This document shows positions 1 to 9,500 of a stretch of 64,000 nucleotides of DNA, piece after piece. Location of the stretch: positions 30,575 through 94,574 of the forward strand of contig NZ_JACKZS010000006.1 of the NCBI RefSeq assembly GCF_014222285.1, in the 5' to 3' direction. How positions within the stretch are numbered: position 1 is the stretch's first letter; every line of letters starts with the position of its first letter. Origin of the DNA: Nostoc sp. UCD121 (GTDB lineage: Bacteria > Cyanobacteriota > Cyanobacteriia > Cyanobacteriales > Nostocaceae). The notes beneath the pieces were generated by a model that saw only the letters and a list, made by a program, of their open reading frames with translations, was not told the DNA's origin and made no database searches. A program made the translations under genes and the position numbers.

Positions 1-3000
1 CTCAGCATTGGCGGCACGTACTAAGCAATAGATATCTGCTTGTGTCTGTTGGAGAAGTTCATCCAGTAAGAAAGCACCTAAGAAACCTGTTGCACCTGTA
101 AGAAATACACAGGCTGGTTCAGTGATGTATTCAATCGGTTTACCTTCAGTAGTAATTGCTGGATCAAGAACAGCCTCAGCTTTGAGATCCAAAGTAGGAT
201 TAGTAATAGCAACTGTTGATGATTGTGGTTGATGGGCTATTTCCAGTTTTGCTGCAAGAGTTTCTACGGTTGGTGCTTCAAACAGAGTCTTTAGGGGTAA
301 ATCTATTTGGAAAGCGGTTCGGATACGTGCAAATAACTGGACTATCAACAAAGAATGTCCACCTAAATCGAAAAAGTTCTCATCAATGCCAACTTGCTGG
401 ATGTTGAGAATATCACTCCAGATACCAACTAATTCTTTTTCTAACAGGGTACGAGGAGTTATAAAGCTGTTTTCATGTTCTGGTTTAGCTATTTCAGGTA
501 CTGGCAAAGCTTTTCGGTCAACCTTGCCATTCGGTGTTAAAGGCAGGCTTTCCAAGAACACAAAAGTGTTAGGAATCATATAATATGGCAATTGCTGCTT
601 GAGGAAGTCTCGCAGTTGACTAACGGTGGGTGTATCTTGACAATTAGCAACTACATAGCCTACGAGTGAATCTTGCTTGGCAATAACAACTGTCTGTTGC
701 ACATCTGGGTATTTTGCCAATATTGCTTCAATTTCTAAGAGTTCAATGCGGAAACCGCGAATTTTTACTTGATGATCGAGACGACCGAGAAATTCAATTT
801 TGCCGTCACTTAAGTAGCGAACTAAGTCACCAGTTTTATACAGCCTTTGTTCCTTGTGGACTGTAAAAGGATTAGATATGAATCGTTGAGAAGTTAATTC
901 TGGTCGATGCCAATAACCACGCCCTACTCCCATACCTCCAATGTACAGTTCACCTGGAACCCCAATTGGTGTGGGCTGTAAGTGGCTGTCTAAGATATAC
1001 AACTGAGTGTTGGCGATGGGACGACCAATAGAAACAAGCTGATTGCCAAACTCTATTTGCTGTACTGTAGACCAAATTGTTGTTTCTGTTGGCCCATACA
1101 AGTTCCATAGACTGTGACACTGCTGCAACAATTGATTAGCTAATTGTAATGGCAACGCTTCACCACCGCAAAGTATCTTAAGTTGCTTGTTACCCTGCCA
1201 ACCGACTTCTAGCAGCATTCGCCAAGTAGCTGGCGTGGCTTGCATGATTGTTGCTTGAGAATTGGCAAGTAAGGCTGACAGTTGCACGCCATCGCTTACT
1301 ACTTCTCGGCTAGCTACTACGACACTTGCACCAACCATTAATGGTAAGAAGATTTCCAAGGCTGCAATGTCAAATGCAATAGTAGTGACTGCTAGCAGTA
1401 TATCCTGTTGCGTCAACTCCACAGTTTGGTGCATGGCATTTAAGAAGTTGACAACATTACCATGAGCTATTTCTACTCCCTTGGGCTTACCTGTTGAGCC
1501 TGAAGTGTAAATCACATAAGCCAGGTTATTTGTTTTGGCAGAAATTACGGGGTTTTCTTGACTATGGTGTTGAATTTCTTCCCAGTCTGTATCTAGGCAA
1601 AATGCTTGTATTGCTTCTTCAAATAATTGTACTTTTAGTTTGTGTTGAGTCAGCAGCAGTGGCGATCGCGAAACGCCCAGCGTAGCTGATCGCACATCCT
1701 GTTTGATATATGCCAAGCGTTCCTGGGGATAAGCAGGGTCGAGGGGGACATAAGCACCACCAGCTTTTAATATCCCCAACAACCCAACTACCATCTCAAT
1801 GGAACGGTCAACACAAATCCCAACTGGTACTTCTGGGGCGACACCGCATTTTTGCAAATAGTGAGCTAGTTGATTTGCTCGCTGGTTTAACTGGCGGTAG
1901 GTTAGTTGCTGGTCTTCAAACACTACAGCTACTGCATCTGGTGTTTTTTCTACCTGTTCCTCAAATAATTGATGGATGCACTTATCTTGGGGATACTCTG
2001 TTTGCGTACTATTCCACTCCACCAATAACTGATGTTTCTCTGATGGAGTCAGTAGAGGCAGTTGTGCAACTCGCTCTTGGGGATGAGCCACAATACCCGC
2101 AAGCAATATTTGGAAATGTTCCACCATGTGGGCAATAGTTGCCGCATCAAACAAATCGCTGTTGTATTCAAACTCACCACTAATTCCTGACTCATTCTCC
2201 TGAATTGAGATGGTCAAGTCAAACTTAGCAGTTTTGCTGCTACTTGCCACCGACTGCAAAGATAAGCCTGACAACTCTATACCCGAACTTGGTGCATTCT
2301 GGAGGATAAACATGACTTGGAATAGCGGAGTGTAGCTCAAGTCTCGCTCCGGTTTTAATTCTTCCACCAGCAAATCAAAGGGTAAATCTTGATGGTCATA
2401 AGCTCCCAAGCTGACTTCGCGCACCCTAATGAGTAACTCTCGAAAAGTCGGATTATCTGATAAGTTAGTTCGCAGCACTAGGGTATTGACAAAAAAGCCA
2501 ATTAATCCTTCCAATTCAGCATGATGACGATTGGCAATTGGTGAACCGACTACAATATCGCCAGTATTACTGTAGCGGTATAACAGCACTTTGAAAACTG
2601 CCAGTAGGGTCATAAATAATGTCACTCCCTCCTGGCGGCTGAAGGTTTTGATAGCTTCAGATAGCTCAACCGACAGCGCAAAACTAGTGGTTTCTCCCCG
2701 GAAAGTCTGCACAGGAGGTCGAGGTCTATCGGTCGGTAAATTCAAGCTCGCGGGAATGCCATTGAGTTGCTGTTTCCAGTAGGCAAGTTGAGTTTCTAGT
2801 ACCTCTGCTTGCAACCATTGCCTCTGCCAAACTGCAAAGTCTGCATATTGAATCGGTAGTTCAGGCAGTTGCGGTTGCTTACCGCAAACAAAACCTTCGT
2901 ATAATGCTGCTATTTCCCTAACTAACACCTCCATTGACCAAGCATCGCCAACAATATGGTGCATTGTTAACAGCAAGATATTTTCTGTGTCGTTTAACTG

Positions 3001-6000
3001 TAACAAGGTCACTCGTAGTAATGGCCCTGTAATTAGGTCAAAGGGACGTTTTGCTTCTTCTAAAGCCAACCGTTGTACTTGATCTTCTTGCTCATCAGCA
3101 GCTAAGTCTTGCAGAGCCACTATTTTTAATGTCAGTGTCTGTTGGGCTGCAATTACCTGTATGGGTTGCTTGCTACCCATGACAAAGGTAGTGCGTAAGG
3201 CTTCGTGACGGTTGATAATTGCGTTGAAGCTTTGCTCTAGTGCGCCAATACTGAGATTGCCGATTAATTTGACCGCAGATGGCATATTGTAGGCGTATTT
3301 TTCCGACTCTAGCTGATCCAAGAACCACAGCCTTGCTTGAGCAAAGGATAGGGGTAGTTCTGATGGGCGATCGCACACATGTAGAGATTGAGATGGCAAG
3401 CCTAGTTGTTGTTGCCGGATAGTTTGTAAGTTATCGCTAAAGGTTGCTACTGTCGGATTTTCAAACAGATTTCTCAGTGGCATTTCTACCTGAAATGCTT
3501 TTCGCACTTGGGAAATTACCTGAGTAGCTAATAAGGAGTGTCCACCTAGTTCAAAAAAGTTATCGTGAATACTTACTTTTCCTAGCCCCAGGATGTTTGC
3601 CCAAATTTCCACCAGCATTTCTTCTACAGGGTTACGAGGTGCAACAGAGCCATTAATTTCGTTTAGTTCAGTTGCATCGATTTCTGGCAAGGCTTTGCGG
3701 TCAACTTTGCCATTTGGTGTTAAAGGCAGGTTTTCCAAGAACACAAAAGTGTTAGGAACCATATAATATGGCAGCTGCTGCTTGAGGAAGTCTCGCAGTT
3801 GACTAACTGTGGGTGTATCTTGACAATTAGCAACTACGTAAGCAACAAGAGAATTTTCTTTGGCGATAACAACTGTCTGTTGCACATCTTGGTGTTTTCC
3901 CAATATCGCCTCAATTTCTCCTAATTCGATGCGGAAACCGCGAATTTTTACTTGATTATCAGTTCGACCAATAAATACAATGCTGCTATCAGGTTGGTAG
4001 TAGGCTAAATCGCCAGTTTTATATAGACGTGCTTCTGGCTCATTACTAAAAATATTAAATATAAATTTCTCTTCAGTTAACTCTGGGCGATGATGATAAC
4101 CTCTTGCTAAACCGACACCACCAATGTAAAGTTCTCCAGAAACACCAATCGGTACTGGGTGCAAGCAAGAATCTAAAATATAAAGTTGGGTGTTAGAAAA
4201 GGGCCGCCCAATCGGTACTAACTGCTCTGTTGATAAGTTCCCCGTAGTACTTTCAAAGTAGGAACTGTCAATTGTGGCTTCAGTTAAACCAAAGGAGTTA
4301 ATTAGCCGTGTTTTTTCTCCAAGGAAGGTTTGATATTTGCGGTATTCTGAGCCATACCAACTATCAGAACCACAGATTACCAACTGCATAAAGCCGAGAC
4401 GCTGTTGACTGCTTTCTAAATACTGTATGAGGTTATTTAAAACAGTCGGCACAAATTCAGCACAATCAACTTTGTGTTGGCAGATGTAAGCATACAGTTG
4501 CTTTGGTTCTAGTAAAAAATCATGAGGACACAAAACTAACTTGCCACCAGAGCATAAAGCACGACTCAGATCACCGACAAAAACATCAAAAGAGAAACTA
4601 GCCATTTGCAGATGAGAATGTACTAGCGATCGCAGTTGATAAGCTTCTTCCCAACCAAAATAGGCGTTGACAAGGCTCCTATGCTCAACCATCACCCCCT
4701 TTGCTTGACCCGTTGAACCTGAAGTATAGATGAGGTATGCTAAATTTTCAGCTTTAACAGTGCTACTAGATAAATTAGATTCTAATTCCTGCAAAATCAA
4801 CTGCCACTCTGCATCCAAACAAACGATATTTCCTTGATAAGAGGGCAAGATATCTACCAAATTCGTCTGAGTCAATAGGACTGGACAATCTGCATCCTGC
4901 AACATGAAAGCCAGTCGCTGCGAAGGTAGATTTGAATCTAGCGGTACATAAGCACCACCAGCTTTCAGAACTCCCAAAACTGCGATTATCATCTCCAGGC
5001 TGCGCTCTACACAAATGCCTACCAATACATCTGGAGAAACACCCAATTTTTGTAAATAGTGCGCTAGTTGATTTGCTCGTTGGTTAAGTTGTCGATAAGT
5101 GAGTTGTTCATTTTCAAACACTACAGCTATTGCATCCGGTGTTTTTTCTGCTTGTTCCTCAAACAATTGATGGATGCACTTATCTTTGGGATACTCTGTT
5201 TGCGTACTATTCCACTCAACTAATTGCTGGTGGATTTCGGCTGCTGTAAGCAAAGGTAGCGAGGAGAGAGATTGGTGAGGATTAGTAGCTATACCCTCTA
5301 ATAATGTTTTTAGATGACCTAACACTCGTGTGATGGTAGCTGTATCGAAGCGATCGCCATCATATAAAATCTCTAACGATAACTCTCTACTTACATTGGC
5401 ACTAATAGTAATCGGGTAGTTTGTAGATTCTACAGACCGTACATTAAGAATCTGCATTCCTGTAGCCCATTCTTTTAAAGAAGCGTCTACAGGGTAGTTC
5501 TCAAACACTAAAATACTCTCGAACAAAGGCAAATCTCTAGGAACTTCACTCCATCCCTGCACTTGCACCAAGGGGCTGTATTCATACTGCTGCACCTCTA
5601 CCTGTTGCGCCTGGAGTTTTTGCAGCCAAGGAATCAGCAACTCACCCCCAGAAACCTGTACCCGCACTGGCAAGGTGTTGATAAACAGCCCTACCATTGA
5701 ATCCGAACCGACTAATGCAGGTGGACGACCGGCGGAAGTAGCTCCAAAAAGAACATCTTCCTCCCCACTGTAACGACTCAGGAGTATAGCCCAAGCTCCT
5801 TGTACTAAAGTATTTACAGTTAACTTGTGCTGTCGTGCTAAAGATTGCAGCGCGGCGGTTGTGGCTGATGATAGCTTTAGTGACTGCTCATTATATCCGG
5901 CTGCACCATTTGCGGAACTATTTATCCGCAACTGTGTAGGAGCAGTAAAACCTTGCAGGGCTTTGCGCCAAAATGCTTCTGCTTGTGATAAGTCTTGTTG

Positions 6001-6564
6001 CTGTAACCAAGCAATATATTCTGCATAAGAACGACAGCGCGGTAACGATATAACTTGCCCATTACATAGTGCTTCGTAAGCTTGAGATACTTGCTGAAGC
6101 ACCAAAGCCCCAGACCAGCCATCTAAAATTAGGTGGTGACTGCTCCAAATAAAATGATACGTTTCTTTGGCTACCTGTATAAGAGTCAAACGCATCAGGG
6201 GTGCTTGAGAAATATCAAACCCTTGCTGACGGTCTGCTTGTAAAAATGCTTCTAGGCGTTTTGGCTGTTCGGATACGGGGAATTCTTGCCAGTCGTACTG
6301 TTGCCAAGGTAACTGTAAATTTCTATTTACTACCTGAAACGGCTCTTTGTGCTGCTTCCAGTAGAAAGAGGTGCGTAAAATAGGATGCTGATTTATGACT
6401 TGTTGCCAAGCTTGCACAAAAGCTGCAATGTTAAGACTTTTACTAAAGGTATAACAACTTTGAACTACATAAACGCCTGATTCTGGGGCGTAAAGCGTAT
6501 GAAAGAGTATGCCTTGTTGTGTAGGTGATAGCGGATAAATATTTTCAATATTTTTTTTGTTCAT
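1..6564 (-). CDS. NRPS, C-A(Orn)-PCP-C-A(Gly)-PCP-reductase, partial
   Basis: This is the last assembly-line protein in view; it is open at the window edge after about 2188 codons, so its C-terminus is missing. Domains in order: C (1-440, HHLILDGW, opening with the LSPTQQGILFH form typical of C domains that accept a D-residue), A (455-960), PCP (GGHSLL near 1010), second C (1068-1500, HHIVGDAW, Ala in place of the usual Gly), A (1530-2020), PCP (near 2071) and the start of an NAD(P)-binding thioester reductase (GATGFLG near 2156). Pocket residues read DVGEIGSIDK in the first A domain, the ornithine signature, and DILQLGLIWK in the second, the glycine signature. The D-accepting first C fits the epimerase that ends the upstream protein, 17 bases away. 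The reductase implies release as an aldehyde or alcohol rather than by a thioesterase. The second A domain carries an 8-residue repeat-derived insertion. Confidence 0.95.
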   Translation of the reverse strand, partial: MNKKNIENIYPLSPTQQGILFHTLYAPESGVYVVQSCYTFSKSLNIAAFVQAWQQVINQHPILRTSFYWKQHKEPFQVVNRNLQLPWQQYDWQEFPVSEQPKRLEAFLQADRQQGFDISQAPLMRLTLIQVAKETYHFIWSSHHLILDGWSGALVLQQVSQAYEALCNGQVISLPRCRSYAEYIAWLQQQDLSQAEAFWRKALQGFTAPTQLRINSSANGAAGYNEQSLKLSSATTAALQSLARQHKLTVNTLVQGAWAILLSRYSGEEDVLFGATSAGRPPALVGSDSMVGLFINTLPVRVQVSGGELLIPWLQKLQAQQVEVQQYEYSPLVQVQGWSEVPRDLPLFESILVFENYPVDASLKEWATGMQILNVRSVESTNYPITISANVSRELSLEILYDGDRFDTATITRVLGHLKTLLEGIATNPHQSLSSLPLLTAAEIHQQLVEWNSTQTEYPKDKCIHQLFEEQAEKTPDAIAVVFENEQLTYRQLNQRANQLAHYLQKLGVSPDVLVGICVERSLEMIIAVLGVLKAGGAYVPLDSNLPSQRLAFMLQDADCPVLLTQTNLVDILPSYQGNIVCLDAEWQLILQELESNLSSSTVKAENLAYLIYTSGSTGQAKGVMVEHRSLVNAYFGWEEAYQLRSLVHSHLQMASFSFDVFVGDLSRALCSGGKLVLCPHDFLLEPKQLYAYICQHKVDCAEFVPTVLNNLIQYLESSQQRLGFMQLVICGSDSWYGSEYRKYQTFLGEKTRLINSFGLTEATIDSSYFESTTGNLSTEQLVPIGRPFSNTQLYILDSCLHPVPIGVSGELYIGGVGLARGYHHRPELTEEKFIFNIFSNEPEARLYKTGDLAYYQPDSSIVFIGRTDNQVKIRGFRIELGEIEAILGKHQDVQQTVVIAKENSLVAYVVANCQDTPTVSQLRDFLKQQLPYYMVPNTFVFLENLPLTPNGKVDRKALPEIDATELNEINGSVAPRNPVEEMLVEIWANILGLGKVSIHDNFFELGGHSLLATQVISQVRKAFQVEMPLRNLFENPTVATFSDNLQTIRQQQLGLPSQSLHVCDRPSELPLSFAQARLWFLDQLESEKYAYNMPSAVKLIGNLSIGALEQSFNAIINRHEALRTTFVMGSKQPIQVIAAQQTLTLKIVALQDLAADEQEDQVQRLALEEAKRPFDLITGPLLRVTLLQLNDTENILLLTMHHIVGDAWSMEVLVREIAALYEGFVCGKQPQLPELPIQYADFAVWQRQWLQAEVLETQLAYWKQQLNGIPASLNLPTDRPRPPVQTFRGETTSFALSVELSEAIKTFSRQEGVTLFMTLLAVFKVLLYRYSNTGDIVVGSPIANRHHAELEGLIGFFVNTLVLRTNLSDNPTFRELLIRVREVSLGAYDHQDLPFDLLVEELKPERDLSYTPLFQVMFILQNAPSSGIELSGLSLQSVASSSKTAKFDLTISIQENESGISGEFEYNSDLFDAATIAHMVEHFQILLAGIVAHPQERVAQLPLLTPSEKHQLLVEWNSTQTEYPQDKCIHQLFEEQVEKTPDAVAVVFEDQQLTYRQLNQRANQLAHYLQKCGVAPEVPVGICVDRSIEMVVGLLGILKAGGAYVPLDPAYPQERLAYIKQDVRSATLGVSRSPLLLTQHKLKVQLFEEAIQAFCLDTDWEEIQHHSQENPVISAKTNNLAYVIYTSGSTGKPKGVEIAHGNVVNFLNAMHQTVELTQQDILLAVTTIAFDIAALEIFLPLMVGASVVVASREVVSDGVQLSALLANSQATIMQATPATWRMLLEVGWQGNKQLKILCGGEALPLQLANQLLQQCHSLWNLYGPTETTIWSTVQQIEFGNQLVSIGRPIANTQLYILDSHLQPTPIGVPGELYIGGMGVGRGYWHRPELTSQRFISNPFTVHKEQRLYKTGDLVRYLSDGKIEFLGRLDHQVKIRGFRIELLEIEAILAKYPDVQQTVVIAKQDSLVGYVVANCQDTPTVSQLRDFLKQQLPYYMIPNTFVFLESLPLTPNGKVDRKALPVPEIAKPEHENSFITPRTLLEKELVGIWSDILNIQQVGIDENFFDLGGHSLLIVQLFARIRTAFQIDLPLKTLFEAPTVETLAAKLEIAHQPQSSTVAITNPTLDLKAEAVLDPAITTEGKPIEYITEPACVFLTGATGFLGAFLLDELLQQTQADIYCLVRAANAE
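1663..1686 (+). repeat. 24-base in-frame insertion in the second Gly A domain
   Basis: Against the other Gly A domain, eight residues (ATLGVSRS) are inserted between DVRS and PLLLTQ. The DNA reads CGATCGCGAAACGCCCAGCG followed by TAGC and is bordered by CGATC-like direct repeats. Confidence 0.7.
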
Positions 6565-6581
6565 TATTAATTACCTAAGAA

Positions 6582-9500
6582 TTAGCCGAGTTCTGCCATT
6601 AATTGATCTAGTTCTTGTTGACTAAACTGCATCTGAGAAAAATCAGAGGGAGTGAACCCGCCAGCGTTGGGGGACTGACAGTGGACAATTAGCGATCGCA
6701 ATGCTTCAATAAATCCTTGAGCCAGTTTTTCAACAGTGGCTTGTTGATGTAATGCTGTGCTATAAGTCCAATCCAGTTGCAACTGACCCCCAACAATCAG
6801 CCCGTTCACTTCCAACAAACAGTTACGGTTTCCTTTCTGACTCTGCATTGGGCCAGTAGATTCTTGAGCAGGGCGAAATATTGACGACTCCGAAAGTACC
6901 TGATCGAATTGACCTAAATAATTAAATATCACTTCAGCTTGAGGTAAGCTTTGTAGTTGTTCATCATTGCTGAGATAGCGCAGTATGGCGTAATTAATTC
7001 CTCGGTTGGGAATGCTCCGCAACTGCTCTTTAATAGTCTTTAATGCTTCTCCCGGATCAACAGCTTGCTCTAAATCCAAAAAGGCCGGGAAGATAGTAGT
7101 AAACCAGCCGACTGTGCGTGACAGGTCAACATGAGGAATTATGTCTTCTCGTCCGTGCCCTTCTAAGTCAACCAACAGAGAATTTTTCCCTGTCCATTGG
7201 TAAAAAGCTTGTACCAATGCTGTTAGTAATACATCATTAATTTGGGTTTGATAGGCAGAGGGGACTTCCTGAAGTAAAGCTTGGGTTTCTTGAGGGGTGA
7301 GTGCAACTGATACACTTGCAGCCGAAGCTACTGTATTTTCACCATTTAAGTCTACAGGTAAAGGAGAAATTTGCTTATATGGTTTACTTAGCCAATAATC
7401 TAATTCTGATTTTACTAGCGGCGATTGGGCATATTCCCTAAGACTTTCTGCCCACTGTTTAAACGAAGTTGTTTTTGCTGGGAGTTGTATTTTCTGTCCT
7501 TGGCTGAGTTGTAGGTAAGCAGTTTGTAAATCTTCTAATAAAATCCGCCAGGAAACCCCATCAACTACCAAATGATGAATGATTGTTAGCAGGCGACTAG
7601 GTTGTTGCCTCCCTAATTGGAAAAGAACAACTCGCAACAGTGGCCCTGTGCAGAGGTTTAAACTACTTTGCAATGATGCTGCTGTGGCTTCAATTGCCTC
7701 TGTTTGCTGATTATTGGGTAGTTCAGATAAATCTACTACTGAAAAAGGTGTGGTTTGTTCGGGAGCAACGTGACTTGCATCCCAACCAAATGCAGTTTGC
7801 ACAAATTGCGATTCTCCCTTCGCGTAGCGTTTCCAAGAGTTGGGGAGATGTGTAAAGCATGAACGCAGTGCATCATGATGTACAAGTAATTTTTGTACAA
7901 CCTGCTCCCAAAGACTGGGGTCAGAGTTCGCAGGCACTTCTAATATAACTGCCTGATTCCAGTGGTGAGGTTCAGGAAGCGCCTGTTCAAAGAACCAATG
8001 CTGAATCGGAGTCAAGGGTAAAGAACCCGTAACAATGCCTTGTTCTGCCTGTAATACCGTAGTTGTATTTGCTACGCCTGCTAGTTCAGCAATAGTTTGG
8101 TATTCAAATAGTTGCTTGGGTGTCAGTTGCAAACCAGCTTGATTGGCTTTCGCAATTACTTGTAAGCTGAGGATAGAATCTCCACCTAACTCAAAGAAGT
8201 TATCATAAATGCCAATATTTTCTACTCGGATAACTTCGCCCCAAATCTGGACTAGCTTTTCTTCTATAAAATTGCGTGGAGCAACAAAATCTCCTGCTAA
8301 CTCTGGTCTGTTGGTATCGGGTATTGGTAAAGACTTATGATCTACCTTGCCGTTGGGTAATACTGGCAGGGCATCTAATGGAATAAAAACTGACGGTACC
8401 ATATAGTCTGGCAAAGTCTGTTTCAAGAAGCTACGCAATTCGGTAACTGTAGGGAAATGCTGCCGATGAGAGACAATATAAGCAACTAAATGCTGTTGAC
8501 CAGGGAAGTCTTCACGCACTACAACTACATTTTGTCTAACTCCTGGGTGTTGACTTAACTGTGCTTCTATCTCGGCTAACTCAATTCGGAAACCCCGGAG
8601 TTTCACTTGGTTGTCAATGCGTCCAAGAAACTCTAGCGTACCATCTGAGCAATAACGTCCTAAGTCTCCTGTTTTGTATAGTTGGGTGTCACCAGTAAAG
8701 GGATTAACGATAAATTTTTGTGCTGTCAACTCTGGTTGGTTGAGATAACCCCGTGCCAAACCATCACCACCAATGTAAATTTCACCAGGCACACCCACAG
8801 GTACTAACTGTAAGTGCGAGTCTAACAGATAGATTTGAGCGTTTGCGATCGCCTTTCCTATCGGTACTGATCTTTGTTCACCTTCTGGTCGGCATCGCCA
8901 ATAAGTTGTATCAATTGTCGCCTCTGTTGGGCCGTAGAGATTGCACAGTTCCACATTTGGCAGAACTGTAAAAAAGCGTTCTTGCAGGTCAATTGTTAAT
9001 ACTTCCCCACCACAAAACACTCGGCGCAGACTTTGGCAGTTGTATATTTTTTGTTCTGCTAAAAGCGATCGCAACTGTGAAGGTACAAATTGCACAATAC
9101 TTACCTGCTGTTGTACAATCAAGTCCAGAAGATAAGCATTATCTTTATGTCCTCCAGGTTCAGCTAAAATCAACTTTCCACCTGCTAACAAAGGCGCATA
9201 GAATTCCCAAACTGAAGCATCAAAGCTAAACGGCGTTTTTTGCAGAACGCGGTCTGTCGCTGTGAGGGGGAATTCTGTTTGCATCCACAGCGTATGATTA
9301 CAGAGGGCGCGGTGGGGAATCATCACACCTTTCGGTTGCCCTGTGGAACCGGATGTGTAAATCACATAAGCTAGGTTTTCCGGTTGAACTGTGCTGTTTG
9401 GGGTGTCGTTACTATGTTGGGCTACGGTATCCCAGTCTTGGTCTAAATAGACTATCTGCGCTGATGTTTGAGATATTACATCTTGTAGATATTTCTGAGC

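Noticed and set aside
216..6383. Several plus-strand ORFs of 60-140 codons opposite the last NRPS
   Set aside because: They are shadows of the continuous minus-strand synthetase frame, with no family likeness and no start signals.
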